A stretch of DNA of 64,000 nt from Saururus chinensis (GCA_035235625.1 CP141147.1:3213001-3277000); one strand, 5' to 3'. Positions 45,236-57,439 are shown, counted from the stretch's first letter. The notes: generated from the sequence alone by a model not told the origin. Numbers and translations: made by a program.

Positions 45236-47390
45236 TACTCTTATTTTTAATAGTAATGCCCCACCTATAAGCTCGACTTAGTAGATTAGTAAGCTCAATA
45301 TTAATAGGCTTTAGATTTATTGCTAGGAGACCCTATATTATTCCTTATTAGAATTAATGTCTTTAGTTTATTATAAATAATAGACTTAAAATTTATTCTT
45401 ATGAGAGATGTTAAGAGATCTATATAAGTATATATGAATATTATACGGGCTATGGCCTAACGGAGGGAGTGAAGAAATAATCCAATTTTATTAGTCTCTA
45501 ATATTTCCCCTCTCGTGGCGGCCATGCGTATGTGGAAGCCATCGGTTCCAGAAATCGACATGTTTTGCTCCACCACTCGACAATCTAAGTAGTTGCCGCC
45601 CCTTTGGCAGTCGGACTACGATCAACCACGGCATAGCCATACTTGCAAGGTTAGTGCCACTTCCCTCACCGTTGTTTCCCCGTTTGCTGGTGCTTCTTGA
45701 ATCGCCGCCCACGCCTGATCCTCCGCCAGAACTGTCTGTGTGTTCTTCTTGCACCAACGACTCCTCAATAGCCAATAGGCCGTGATTGCAGAAACACACC
45801 ATTGGCCGAGGGTCGTGCTATAACCCTTCCCTCCTGATAGTCTGCCTCACTGTGTTTTGGATTCCGCATCCGCCATGCCTCCGGTCGCAAAAGGTTCAAG
45901 CTTTTCTAATCTGCTACGTCCAAACTCTTCCCCGGCGACCGCTCTGAACCCCCAAACCGCAGACGAAGCCTCCACTCCAATTGCTACTATGGGTGCCGCG
46001 GACCTCCACACCTTGGCCCTCCTCGGCATCTTTGCTCTGCGCAGACTCCAGCTGACGGTTGTCGACACTCCCTTAGGCTGCACTGGTCCACTGCTCCCAC
46101 CGTCGTTTTCACAGGTGATGTTCCTCCATCTCCACCACAAGACGAAGGATTCCAGGCCACACCGGCCTCCCCTGGCGCGATGACTGTTCTACTGCCCATT
46201 TCCGCAGTCTGTCTGGGCACTCCAGTCAGATGATCGCACCGACTAGCTAGGTGGAAGCTCAACCGCTCTGGCCATCTTCCTTGTCCGCACCAGCTCCTCC
46301 TCTAATATCCTGGCCGATCGGCGATAATCTGAGCATGGCTGCAAAAGGCGTCTCCCATAATGTTGGATTTGCCCACACCTTCACGTTAATTGAGCTGCTT
46401 CTCCACCAGACCTCCGGGTGGCTTCTTTTACTCTTATCTCTAGTTGCTTCCATCGGCCTGTCCTCAAATCGGAACCCAGCTATTATAATCGCGTATAGAC
46501 AAGGCTGCATCTTGGATCGAGTTAACTGGTTCACCTGCTTGGGGATTTCAATTACTCTCCTAACTGCTCCACCAATACATGGGTCTTTCATTGGCCCCAA
46601 CATTTGGGGGCATCCATCCCTAGCCACCTCTGCACCAGTACCGCCTATGCTGATTGTCATCCTCGGCTGCAATCTGACCTTAGTTGTTGATAATGTCCGA
46701 TGACCACTACAGACTATCTTGGGCCACCCTGTCACTCCTATAGTAACAGTGGTGCTTGTTGGAGACCTTCGCCAACAGTCTATTATTATTTTACTACCAA
46801 CAAGATGTATTTCTTCCCATAATTTGCCACTACAGTCCTCTACAATCATCCTTCCAATAACAGGGATGCCCTATCCTTGGATTATATACCTATTGTATTC
46901 TCCACCTCACAAGGCACCCTTTCTACTTAGCCACCATCCACCAAATGGACTTCGTCCTTGTTTATGCTAATTCTTCACATTATTTCGTGCACTAGCCACA
47001 CTAGTCTACATCTTCACGACTATCTCATCCACAATTGAAGACTGATTGTTCATAACCGAACTATGGTAGACCCAATACTAGGAGTTATGGGTTTACCTTG
47101 AGGATAAGGTAATGAGTAAGCAAAGCGTGGAAGAGTGTTATGTCCTAAAATATGTGATGTCCTACCGATGGGGTCTACTAGGTGGATTAGTAGGAGGCCT
47201 AGTATTGATGGGCTTTAGGTTTATTGTTAGGAAGCCCAGTATTGTTTCTTATTAGGATTATGGTCTTTAGTTTAGTATGAATAATGGGCTTTTAGGTTTA
47301 TTTTTAGGAGGCCTATTAAGAGATCTATATATTGTAGGAGTCATGCCCTAATCAAGAGAGTGAAGAAATATTCCAATTTTAGTCCTTTGT
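45236..47390 (+). mobile_element. LTR-flanked element without recognisable pol
   Basis: Direct repeats of about 250 bp, 45236-45490 and 47141-47390, share GGATTAGTA, GGCTTTAGGTTTATTG, TTATTAGGATTA, AGATCTATATA and GAGTGAAGAAATA segments. Similarity is clearly imperfect, so the element is old. The second repeat starts TGTCCTAAAA after GGAAGAGTGTTA, as at a copia 3' LTR. The roughly 1.65-kb interior is GC-richer and has several frames of 90-196 codons on both strands without gag, protease, integrase or RT motifs. This fits a non-autonomous (LARD-like) element or one carrying foreign DNA. Confidence 0.5.
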
Positions 47391-47589
47391 CTTTCTCTCT
47401 CTCCTCCACTTACCTAGCCACTATGCCGATTTAGACACCGGTCCACATTAGGTAAACTCCGCACGCATGTAGATACAAAAGTGTTACTCATTAAACACAA
47501 ATTTTTTTCTAAATTGACTAGCAAAATGGCTTGCATTGCATTCCTCTATATTATTAATATATTTGTAATATTATATACCTTATATTGTC

Positions 47590-47850
47590 AAGGGAGTTGC
47601 GATGCAAGACACTGTGTTATGTTGCAAAGGGTGTTACATTGCAAGACATTATTGTTGCAAAGGCATATATGATTTAAGATATTATGTTGCGAAGGTAATT
47701 GTGATTGTACTACAGCTGGCCCTCCCACTTGTGATTGCACTACAATTGGTCATCCTATTTGAGATGATCTTGCATTGTAAGTACATTGCAACAAATTTCC
47801 AAATCTTTATGTAAGACATCGCAATAGTTTTGCAATTCAATTGCAACCTT
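47590..47850. repeat. Cluster of TTGCAA / TTGCAATG motifs
   Basis: The hexamer TTGCAA and close forms (TTGCATTG, TTGCGATG, TTGCGAAG) occur about a dozen times in 260 bp in both senses, often before AGACA or AGGTA. It looks like a motif array of a transposon end, or a decayed minisatellite. Family unknown. Confidence 0.45.
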
Positions 47851-48429
47851 ATTTGTAAGTTATTGCTACCTTATTTGTACCATCGCTATATATAAAATCA
47901 TTATTGACCCACAACAATGTCATTTCTATTTCAATGCCCTTTTATTAAAAATGGCCTTGCACACAATTTCCACAATAATTTTTCCTAAGTCATCACAGTA
48001 TTATTTAGTGGCCTTCTCACCTATTTGTACCATCACTTTTTCAACATCATTTTCCTAGCAATTAACCCCACTAGTCCTATTGTATCAACCTTTTTTTTAG
48101 CAGAGACCGAGTACAAAAAATGTCCCTGCATTAGTCGAGCATCTTATGCCAAGTTTCTGGACAAGCATCAAGTTCCTTTTCGAAAAGGGAGAGTTGTGAG
48201 ATCCTTTAGCCGTGATAGCGAGGAGGAAGATATAAGAGACAAAGCAGGTCAGGGACGGAGACAAGGGGGGTTAGGATGGGCCATGGCCCCCCCTAGCCAA
48301 TAGAAATTCCCTATTTCTTTTATAGGTGAGACCATATGATGTATTCGTTTTTTCATTAGGGTGGGACTATATGCCCCCTCTAATCTATTTGCATAGCCTA
48401 TAGCCCCCCTTCAACTCCTTCCTTAGCTC
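47851..48429. other. Intergenic stretch, no firm feature
   Basis: A short frame at about 48100-48300 (SRASYAKFLDKHQVPFRKGR) has mixed composition but no family that I recognise. GGCCATGGCCCCCCCT at about 48278 resembles retroelement leader sequence. Nothing can be called. Confidence 0.3.
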
Positions 48430-48654
48430 CGTCCCTGAAGAAGGTAGTAGGGAAAAGAGTAGGAGAGAAGGTAGTAGAAGAAGAAGGTAAAGGAGATAAG
48501 GGACTAGAGGAAGAAGGTAAAGGAGAGAAGGGAGTAGAGGACAAATGCAAAGGAAAAGATGCAGAAGAGGAGCATGGTGATAAAGTGGGCAGATCAGATC
48601 AGGAAAGAAGGTCAAATAGAGAATGGAGCAGAGGAAGAAGACGCTGCGTGTGAA
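48430..48654 (+). repeat. Purine-rich degenerate repeat with an open Lys/Glu frame
   Basis: Units of the form GAAGAAGGTAAAGGAGA(G/T)AAGGGA(G/C)TAGAG recur every 36 bp or so. One frame stays open as a K/E/G-rich stretch (VEEEGKGDKGLEEEGKGEKG). No start codon, domain or flank supports a gene. Confidence 0.6.
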
Positions 48655-49127
48655 TGAGGAGCAGGGTCTTTTCTTTCAGTTATTATCCCACACTCCATTT
48701 GAGTTATTTATAAATTAGGTGCCTGATTTGTACATAATCTCAAAATATACTTTAAGTAATTTCTTGTAAAAGTAAACCCATTCCCATTATGCCTTGTATG
48801 TCCGACCAGATGCTTGTGTGCGTTGTTGGCTGGGAGAAACCGAATTGCCAATTTCATCGTGCGTAAGGTTTAAATTATCGGCAAAAGAAAAATGCCGGAG
48901 GCCATGTACGACCTCCTGCCGCTAGACAGAGGCACTTAAGGAGGAGCAAGAGCAATCGCCCGATGTATAAGGGTCAAGTTTGAGCCTTTGAGGTAGGTTG
49001 AACCACTGTTTTTAACATTGATCCAGCCACCAACTGATACATTGTTGGGTAGGGAAAATAGTATGCTTATCTAATTCGTTATGGTTGGCCATTTTTGGGA
49101 GAAGGGGAGGTGAAAAAGAGTCTTAGA

Positions 49128-49232
49128 CTCCCTCCATCATACATTAATAGCCCTATTTAATTTTTTTAAAATAAATTTATTTTAATTTATTTTAAAAAAC
49201 TAAATTGAGCTATTAATGTGGGAGGAAGGGAG
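49128..49232. mobile_element. Stowaway-like MITE, about 105 bp
   Basis: CTCCCTCCATCATACATTAATAG at the left faces CTATTAATGTGGGAGGAAGGGAG at the right, with a very AT-rich middle. It lies about 380 bp 3' of the RABA4 stop. Confidence 0.75.
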
Positions 49233-49615
49233 TACGCAGTAAAAGTTTTCTAGACTCTTAGTGCCACAAGTTCTTACTTAGTTCGTCCTCTTCTTGTCAT
49301 TTCAAAGTGGTAAAAGAGCCATTTGCAGCCTTCTTCTCAAGAGAAACTTCAAACTTCAAATTGTCAACTGCAACTTGCTAAACCAGACATGACCACTCAT
49401 TTTGTACATGAATTAAATGACTTTAAGCGTTAATACATGTCTATGACTTGCAGCCGGCAAGGTTTTATTAACTTACAAATTTAAGAAAAGTGCAAATTCC
49501 CTCAACTAAAAAAGTGTTAAAACAACAGGGTAAATACAATCAGGACATCACGTTAAAGGAGAAAAGTTCCCACTGTATATAAGAAGGGTTGAATTAGTTG
49601 AACTGAAGTCACATC

Positions 49616-51492
49616 TTAAGAAGAGCAGCATTTCCTCCCACTGGTATGGGGTTCCTGACCCTGAACCGCTATCTTGGTTCCCTTGAGAAGTGTTGAGCCC
49701 CCTCCATGTTCAGGTTCATCATTAGCAATCAATGATTTTTTACTAATTATTCGGTAAATCTCCGTCAAGATAGTCAGGAATGCAGACTCTACATTTGTAG
49801 ATTCAAGGGCAGATGTCTCCATGAAGAAAAGATTTTCCCTTTGTGCAAACTCCTGGGCATCCTCGGTAGGAACCGCCCGAAGAGTCCCCAAATCTGACTT
49901 GTTGCCTACGAGCATGATCACTGTGTTCTTATCAGCATGGCCTCGAAGCTCCTCCAGCCACCGTGCTACATGGTCAAAAGATTGGCGTTTTGTTATGTCA
50001 TAAACCAGCAATGCACCTACAGCACCTCTATAGTATGCACTTGTAACTGCTCGGTACCTGAAGAACATTTTTTACTGAATTAGTCAATGTTTTCTAGCAT
50101 CTGGAAGTTATCGAAACAATTAGGGTGCTGGTGTATAAACACTTTTCTTTAGGTAAGTCTGAGTTATAGAGTTAATTATTAACAACACACAAAGTAGAGA
50201 AGGTGCAAGCGAAACACATAACACAAATGACTGCAGGGAGTCAAGATGATGCGAAACACAACATGAACGACTACTGGGAGTCAAGATGATGCAAAATACA
50301 ACATAAAAACACAAACGATTGCTGGGAGTCAAGATGATGCAAAATACAACGTAAGCACGGGCCTAGCACACAGAGTGATAGAAAGTAAAATACACACATA
50401 AGTTCCCAAATATGGTAAAAAAACACTTTAGGGTTATCAGTTATAGTACTTAAATCCTATTTGTGAAAAAGAAGAGTAGCCACCACAAATTCTTCAACAA
50501 GGTGAATAAAGATTATGATACTGGAATTTTTACTGGTTGGAACACATAGAAGATCCTTACAATCTACATCAAATCCAATATACGATTATCGATCAATTAT
50601 ATTTGTTACCAAGTCTACACAGAAAGAAGCATACAGAAATTAAGTCTATGACAAAAGAAAGATATACATAATGCAACCTGTATTTCTAAACTATAACACA
50701 TTATACCTTACAAGGAATATCTTTTATCTATAAATTGGAAAGGATTAAGGGCTGATTCCTGATCAATTTCCTATAAAAAAAAAAGGCATTGCAGGATCAC
50801 AGCAGTTAAGTCGGAAAAAGAACCTTCCAATCTTACAGAATTGGCATGTGATCAAAACACAGAAAATAACAAAAAGATGTAAAGAACCTTTCATTTCTGT
50901 AATTAAACAAATCTCTCATTTCTGTAATTTAACATACATCTTCTCATGGTGGAACATCTTGTCTCTAATAATTCTGAATCAGATTTCATAAAAGCCTAAT
51001 CCATGCAATGTCTCATCTTCACAATTAACATTTTCTAATCTCAGTCATATCCCTTTAATAAACCTGAAACGAAATACAGCTCAAATTACCATACTGAACC
51101 GCAACGCAATAGACAGTTACACCAAAACAGAAACTTAAAGGCATAAAATTTCACAAAAATGAATGGAGCAAGACAGCATCAAACGTCCAATCTCATAGAA
51201 TTGTCATGTGATCAAAACATATGGAAAGGGAACAAAAAACAAGAAGAAGAAGTGGTGGAAGAAACCTTTCTTGGCCGGCGGTATCCCAAATTTGGGCCTT
51301 GACGGTTTTGTGGTCGATGACGAGCGTCCTCGTCTGGAATTCGACGCCGATGGTGGCCTTGGAATCCAGAGTAAACTCGTTCCTAGCGAAGCGGGCAAGG
51401 AGCTGGGACTTCCCTACCGCAGAGTCTCCGATCAGGACCACCTTGAACACGTAATCAATCTTCTGGCTGAAATCTCCGTACAAATTCGACAT
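49616..51492 (-). CDS. RABA4: RABA4-type small GTPase (Rab11 family), 222 aa, two exons
   Basis: Exon 1 is 51266-51492, exon 2 is 49616-50057, and the GT-AG intron is 1,208 bp and splits the Arg of GQER-YRAV, a common RABA intron site. The protein starts [20 protein letters not shown]. Motifs: P-loop GDSAVGKS (22-29), switch I ATIGVEF (46-52), WDTAGQE (69-75), NKSD (128-131), ETSAL (156-160) and C-terminal KCCSS with the double cysteine (219-220) for geranylgeranylation. Family knowledge: RABA4 proteins act at the trans-Golgi and on secretory vesicles, for example in polar growth and cell-wall delivery. The N-terminus, GHADKN and [15 protein letters not shown] favour the RABA4 clade over RABA1/2; which paralogue it is cannot be decided. 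The full-length frame with all motifs makes it look functional. Confidence 0.93.
50222..50352. repeat. Minisatellite in the RABA4 intron (units of 40 and 48 bp)
   Basis: The core GGGAGTCAAGATGATGC occurs at about 50236, 50276 and 50324, each followed by AAA(A/C)(T/A)CACAAC-like sequence. Three units; the last pair is spaced wider by an 8-bp insertion. Confidence 0.85.
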
Positions 51493-52310
51493 TCCTGCAA
51501 CAGCCCACTTTCAATCTTCCCCACCAGAGACTTACTAGCTCCAATCCGTCGTCGCTATATTGAGACTTTCTTTTCAACCTGAATTTTCGATTCAAAAGAA
51601 CACAAAAACGGGCAAACACGATCTGCAGCCGAGTGGAGAAGAAGGAATCAAAGCCATAAGAAGGGAAGAGAAAGATGATGGAATGGCTTGGCCTGTTTCG
51701 TTTGGGTCTTCGACGAGGGAAGAGGGTGTCACGTCGAGCTTCCTGAGAGGGCAACGGTTCTGGTGGCGCGTATGCCGCTTATGTCAGCAGGCCCGGGTTG
51801 GTGGGAGTGGGGACTCTTGGATGTAATGGACCCACAAAATTTGGAGAAAATTTTAATTTTGAGCCGAGTCCTTATACCATGTTGGCCATGTATTTTACCA
51901 CTTACGAAATAACTCATGAGCATAGTTGAGGGATAACAAACAGTTATAATATGTTAATGAGTTGTATCTTAAGTAGTGTATTATGCCATTAATACAACCA
52001 AAAATTTCTCACATCGTAGATGTAATCAATCATTAAAGTTTCATGGGCTATTGTTCACCAGACAAGTATTTTCTATCCTCCTTACTTATGAGTGCCCAAC
52101 GTGTTTCAATATTTGAAATTGATGGTGCATATGCTAATATGTGCTAGAATGTCTCACGTGTTCCTTACGTTGGGAGCTTTGTCAGTAGGTAGCATAAGGA
52201 ACGAATATTATAGGCTAACAGCAATAAAAGACCATTACATACCCAAATGAGTACATTATTTATAATGGTGGCAAACTTTTGACAAATGTTATGATTTATG
52301 ATGAATAGTA
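51493..52310. other. 5' flank of the RABA4 gene
   Basis: Minus-strand promoter and 5' UTR side. GC-richer sequence to about 51830 fits a transcribed leader and core promoter, but no TATA box stands out. The overlapping frames on both strands (51208-51923) are shadows of exon 1 and its leader. 51840-52310 is AT-rich without features. Confidence 0.45.
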
Positions 52311-52513
52311 CTCCCTCTATCCTAAATTAATAGCTTTATTTTGCAAAAAAATTTGTTCTATATTGACCGCTTCATTTTGTTTAATTTGAGTGAATGGGTA
52401 CTTAAAAAAGAATATCATAACTTTATTTTCTCTTCTTTTATATGTGAGTTTTACCATTTAATAAAAAAATTACTATTTTTTTAAATATAACTATTAATAT
52501 AGGACAAAGGGAG
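52311..52513. mobile_element. Stowaway-like MITE, 203 bp, TA target duplication
   Basis: CTCCCTCTATCCTAAATTAATAG at the left and CTATTAATATAGGACAAAGGGAG at the right, with TA on both sides (52309-52310, 52514-52515). It lies about 800 bp upstream of the RABA4 start. Confidence 0.85.
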
Positions 52514-52984
52514 TATTTTTTAAAATTGTAAAGTTGATGTAAGTTCTTATTCATTTGATTTGCTATCCCTCTAGGAAGACTCAAGAAAGTTGAGCAAACC
52601 CATATTTGAACCCCATCACTTGTTTAGAAGATGGATAAGGTGGAGTTCCCCTTGTATAGGAGTAATTTATCTCATTGATCATTGTGTACTTAATTTTTTA
52701 AAATATTATATTAGTATTATTATAAAAAAATACATGACAGTTTATTTCAAAAAAATTCACATATTATAATGCTCTTCAAAAAAATTGCAAAGATATTTTA
52801 TGAATTTTAATTAATTTTAGTATTTATTATAAATTAATCGTTTGTCTTAATGCGTATTGAGCGTATCATCAATACATACCCATAACAATAGTCATCGATA
52901 CCTTCATTGATATCAATATGCCCTTTCATGGTTGTTATATAGTGACCAAATAAAATGTCAAATTAAAATTATATATAAATGTAA
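52514..52984. other. AT-rich gap with a small repeat fragment
   Basis: 52860-52935 holds GTATCATCAATACATACC and CCTTTCATGGTTGTTATAT, fragments of the inverted-repeat element found in the rhomboid intron (7927-9179). Otherwise nothing is seen. Confidence 0.35.
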
Positions 52985-53140
52985 AAATAATATACATATC
53001 ATATCATAATCAGGTAGTGCATTTTCCTAGTAATTTGGAGTTGGTGACATAGATCTTACGCCTCTATTTTAAAATATTTTGTGCCAACTTTTTGTAAGAG
53101 ATAACATAGTCATATCCTTTCTTATTAACTCTATTAAAAG
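52985..53140 (-). mobile_element. RTE-like LINE, extreme 3' end
   Basis: It matches 425-570 closely (ATCATAATCA(G/A)GTAGT, then AGAGATAACATAGTCATATC), so it is a very short 5'-truncated copy of the same LINE family. Confidence 0.7.
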
Positions 53141-55029
53141 TTTGTGAGTTTAATATCCATCTAAATGGCGGTAACATATCACTAGATTACTCCTCAAACT
53201 TTTACTTCAAAGAAGTAAGAATTAAGAGTTCTAGCCTCTATTCACATAAATTTTTACTAGGTAACGGAAACTAAACATTTACGTATTAATTATCAATGTA
53301 TCAACCATTCAATCAAACGAAGCATGCAAAACACATATGAACATATAAAGATTTAATGTGAAAAACCCTAATAAGGGTAAAAAACTATGGCAACTATTTT
53401 GGCCTAAAATTAATATACTAAATAGTATAACACTATATAGACACAAGCAAATTACCTATCTTTATTGTTTGACTATAACCCAAAAACTCATTTTTGTTTA
53501 GATCTTTAATAAATTTTTTTCTTTGTTGGTTGTCATGTCTTCTCCTCTAATCACTTGAAACTTTTCCTCTAGTTAATTTGTCTTTGTTTTCTTACAACAA
53601 GCTCTTCTTATCCTTTGATTATAGCCTTGACCCATTTGAAGATTTTGTTGCAACTCCTCTTTAAATTAGTATATAAGAATCTTCTCTTTAAGTTGTGTGT
53701 CCTCATGAATTACCATTAACCAAAACTTGAAACTCAAGGATGATATCTCTAAGAAAACAATGGAAAAGAAAATCTTTTTTCCTCTAAGTGATTTTTTATG
53801 TTTTCTTCTCTTCAATTTCGTGATTCTCCGGCCTTTAAATAGGACATTAAGTCATTTTAAGAGTTTGATTCTAAATATAAATAAAATCTCTTCTAAAAAG
53901 GCTTAAATCATACAACCATAACAGATAATAATCGATCGTTTCAAACAACGATTGATTGTTTATTGTTTCATTAGGGTAAGATACTACTAGAGATCGATCT
54001 ATCAAATCTAGTGATTAATCGATAAACTCTCGGTTTTGTTTTACAAAAAACTATTTCAAGTGGAAATCAATCAGTTGGTTCAGTGTATTATGCAGCAATC
54101 GATCAATTGAACAGTATTTTGATCATTTTTCCATTTTTACCCTAATTCGGTCATGAAACTCCCAAAATCACTAAAGTAACTCATTCTAAATGATTTGTAT
54201 ATGTGAGTATGTGCAAAGTAACCTTATTTACCTTCAACACTCTTAGTTTTCAACCTTGATCGATAAGAATATGTCTACTCATATTTTTCAAGTTAATCAA
54301 TTCTAAATCTAGCTCGACCATAACTATATCTAGTCATATTACTAAGACTAAAAACATACATGAAGTTTTAACATAGTTTTTGTCATGCCCCGGCACTGTC
54401 CGACCCGAGCCGAACCCAGTCAAGGGGCCGGTCAAGCGCATGGGGGCGACAAGGAGATTGAAAACGATTAGCGGAAGACTTATGCCCTAATCACGGGCGA
54501 TCTAAAATTTACAAAGTAAACACACCACTTTGAGTAAGAGTAAATAGGTAGAATCAAAAGAGTTACTTTAACTCTAATATAAACCACAATCTCAAACCTA
54601 CATACTAATTACTCATAGCCTACACTAGGCTCCAAAACTATGTCTCAAATAATCTAAATGTAAAATGTAGCACAAATCCAAAATGAGAACTACACCACAT
54701 GGGTTCTAACATCATAATAAAAACTAAAGAAACATGCCACATAAAGAGATCTCCACGTCTACTCCTAAGTCCTCTCCAACCTTTCCTCATAGAGAGGATC
54801 ATGTCCATCTACGTGTCACGCCACGTGGCCCCAAAGCAAAAGCACAAGAAAGAGAGGTGAGTATGATAAACTCAATAATGGTTTTTAATATAACTATAAT
54901 CATCAGAAACACTACGGCATAGTAATATAACAATTCAAATCAATGATTAACAAGATATACATCATTTTCTGATCACACATACATATCTACTAAACCTGCA
55001 TATTAGTGTCTAAATCACACAATTCAGAC

Positions 55030-55210
55030 TATTTAGAATATCACCTATACCGCATGAGAAATGTCTCTACTACACATTCAAATTATGCAATTCAACATCA
55101 TATAAACCTACATGAGTTGTATCTCTAACATACATTTTAGATCATGCATCAACATCTTATAAACCAGCATGAGATGTATATCTAACATACATTTCAGATC
55201 ATGCATCAAC
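55030..55210. repeat. Tandem repeat of about 57 bp within family B LTR
   Basis: CATGAG begins units at 55053, 55111 and 55168. Each continues with a TGTCTCTA/TGTATCTCTAACATACAT-like stretch and GATCATGCATCAACAT. Three units, moderately diverged. Confidence 0.8.
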
Positions 55211-55289
55211 ATTCTCATTCATCACGCATGTATAAGTGTCTCACACATACTAGTCTAACATGCAAGTCCATACACATAGAGAATAAACC

Positions 55290-55436
55290 TGCTCTTCAAG
55301 GCCCAAGCCCTCGAGCAAACACTTATCAAATAGACATGCTCCTCAAGGTCAAAGCCTTCGAGCAACTCCTGCTCCTCAAGGCCAACGCCTTCGAGCAACT
55401 CCTGCCCATCAAGCCTAAACTCCCGGGCAACCTTGC
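55290..55436. repeat. 33-bp tandem repeat within family B LTR
   Basis: GCTCCTCAAGG...GCCTTCGAGCAACTCCT repeats at exactly 33-bp spacing (55338, 55371, 55404), with a degenerate unit before. The 11-codon period leaves both strands open, so the frames here are repeat-derived. Confidence 0.85.
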
Positions 55437-56414
55437 TTGTTAAGACTAAAGTTCCAAGCAACAATACCTGGTAAGCCGGTGCACTCGGACAAACCAACTG
55501 GATTCTCAGGGTCCAGATAATTATAATAATCTCAATCCGCAAGACAAGTACACAACTTGTCCCTACATAATTCTATTTAACTAGACTCAACCTAGGAAGT
55601 GCACATGTTCCACAAAGGAACTCAAATCGAAAACATGTCCCTTTGGACCAATCAAGTTTCGATTAAACCAACGACCAATTAATCTGACACGCAATTTCAC
55701 CACATTGCATCCAATCGATCAAACTCAGTTAATCTTGATAAAGCCTCAATTAGAAATCAATTTTCATGATGCATGCAATATGGTACATACGTAGACAAGG
55801 CATACATGAATCTTAATTCATAATAAGTGTTCTTATCAACCCCTCATGCATCATTCATAATCATAATACCGAGCCTCATCATAATCATTAACCCCACATG
55901 TGTGTGTACATGGTAGAAGCACCTCATTCGATGTATATCAACATGCTTTGTAATTAACTCGTCATCACACTTCATATGTATATTAACATCTAATCATAGA
56001 TTTCAACAGAAATCATAGGAGAAGAACTATTAAAATCATAACTCAAGTCAAAACATAACCACATGCTAAATATATGTAAGCTCATTCACCTCATACTTGA
56101 GTCTAAGCATAACACTAACATTCACACATCATTTAACCACATCTTATAATGACATATTAGTCCATTAGCATGTTGTAACTTTACTGAAAACATGCTTAAA
56201 CCTTAGGGAATCAACCACTCATATCTTCAAGATAACAATTCCAACAAATATGTCTAACTACAAGCCATTTCACATAACATTAAATATACACTACAACTTC
56301 TAAACATCAATAGTATGCTCTACCAGTAGCTTACTCTAGCTCAAAACACTCCACATAAACATAAAAATGATATTTCAGAGTAGAGACATCAAAATAAACA
56401 ACATACATACAATG

Positions 56415-56530
56415 GTCAATTTCTGCAGTGTCGTCGTTCGAACGCCCTGCTTGGCTGTTCGATCGGCTAAACAGTAAATATGCCGAAATTGCAGTGTTGT
56501 CGTTCGAACGCCCTCCAGGGCTGTTCGAAC
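56415..56530. repeat. Paired GTTCGAACGCCCT motifs within family B LTR
   Basis: GCAGTGTCGTCGTTCGAACG and a near copy 65 bp on, each followed by a second TTCGA(A/T) site, form a two-unit repeat built on the palindrome TTCGAA. Confidence 0.75.
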
Positions 56531-57439
56531 ACCAACAAGGCTGATTCAACCTTCTTCTTCCTTTCAAATTTTCAAACCAAAACTCCATTGATACAACTTA
56601 AAATCTCCATTTAACAACTCAAACATCATTAAAATTCCATCATACCTTCCAGAAAGCTAATCTACATCATATTAAGACAAAACCCTAAGAAATAGGGACA
56701 AGAAATTAACATTTACTAATCCCACCATTAGAGCACTAAATCAAGTAAACCCATTCCAAATAAACCATAAAAATCAAGATTTTTACTATAGGAAAACTAG
56801 GATTTTGAAGACCCATTACCTTATCACTTGATTAGGTTCGGATTTGACCTTCACCCTTCTTGGAAACTTTAATCTCCTTCTAATTCTGGCATAATTTGGG
56901 GAACTAGGCCTTAATCACCCTCTCTCAGTCTATTCCAAAAATGAAAATGACTCAACTCTTTTTATTTATAGTAGGGTTTAGGGTGTACATAATTAACTAG
57001 TAGGGTATGAATAGAAATTTGGGTTAAATATGAGTATTTTGACCATTTGAGCACTAATTAAACCTGGGAAAATTATGAAATTTTTTATAAAAGTTTGTGT
57101 TGATGGCAGGGTTAATTTGGTCTAAAAACCTCAATTTCACCAGTGGGGCCCATAGGGGGTCCCACCAAACCCTAATTTTTGAAAAATTAGTGAAAAATCA
57201 AAAAAATTCTAAAAATTTAGATTTGACCCAAAAACACTTAAAACCAATAATTGTAAAGTTGATTTTGATTAAAACTATATAAAACACCATTTATTTTTGA
57301 AACCACTGAATAAATCAAAAAACGCTTTAACCATACGAAAACTGATAAGTAATCATTAAAATAAACCGGTTTAAGATCAGGGATCTCACAGTTTTGATCA
57401 TCAAAATTAGCTAATTACAATACATATACTTCATACATT

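Larger units (their letters stand above)
54381..57390 (-). mobile_element. Family B solo-LTR-like element (3,010 bp, TSD GTTTT)
   Basis: On the minus strand it runs from TGTGAGATCCCTGATCTTAA to ...GCCGGGGCATGACA, flanked by GTTTT at 54376-54380 and 57391-57395. No gag-pol genes; ends not repeated at the other side, so one long LTR is the simplest reading, probably Ty3/gypsy. On the minus strand ATACTCACCTCTCTTTC (about 54850-54866) is the same kind of motif seen in the block at 14622. Three minisatellites lie inside. A 140-bp end piece of the same family is at 43990-44129. Confidence 0.85.
53180..57430 (-). repeat. Unit D family, copy 3 (minus), host of the family B LTR
   Basis: The reverse complement of 53180-54380 follows 42300-43200 (for example ATTCTTATCGATCAAGGTTGAAAACT, AGAGGAGAAGACATGACAA), and 57391-57430 continues it across the LTR: ATTAGCTAATTTTGATGATC then AAAACTATGTT, against ATTAGCTAACTTCTTCGTCAAAATTATGTT in copy 2. 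The family B LTR therefore sits cleanly inside this copy. Rich in ATCGAT/AATCGATC. Class unknown. Confidence 0.7.

Noticed and set aside
45491-46849. Long overlapping frames on both strands, considered as a captured host gene.
   Set aside because: No motif or splice pattern could be named, so they are described only as the interior of the LTR-flanked element.
55201-55443. An 80-codon frame in phase with an 11-residue repeat.
   Set aside because: It is created by the 33-bp minisatellite inside the family B LTR; the opposite strand is open as well.
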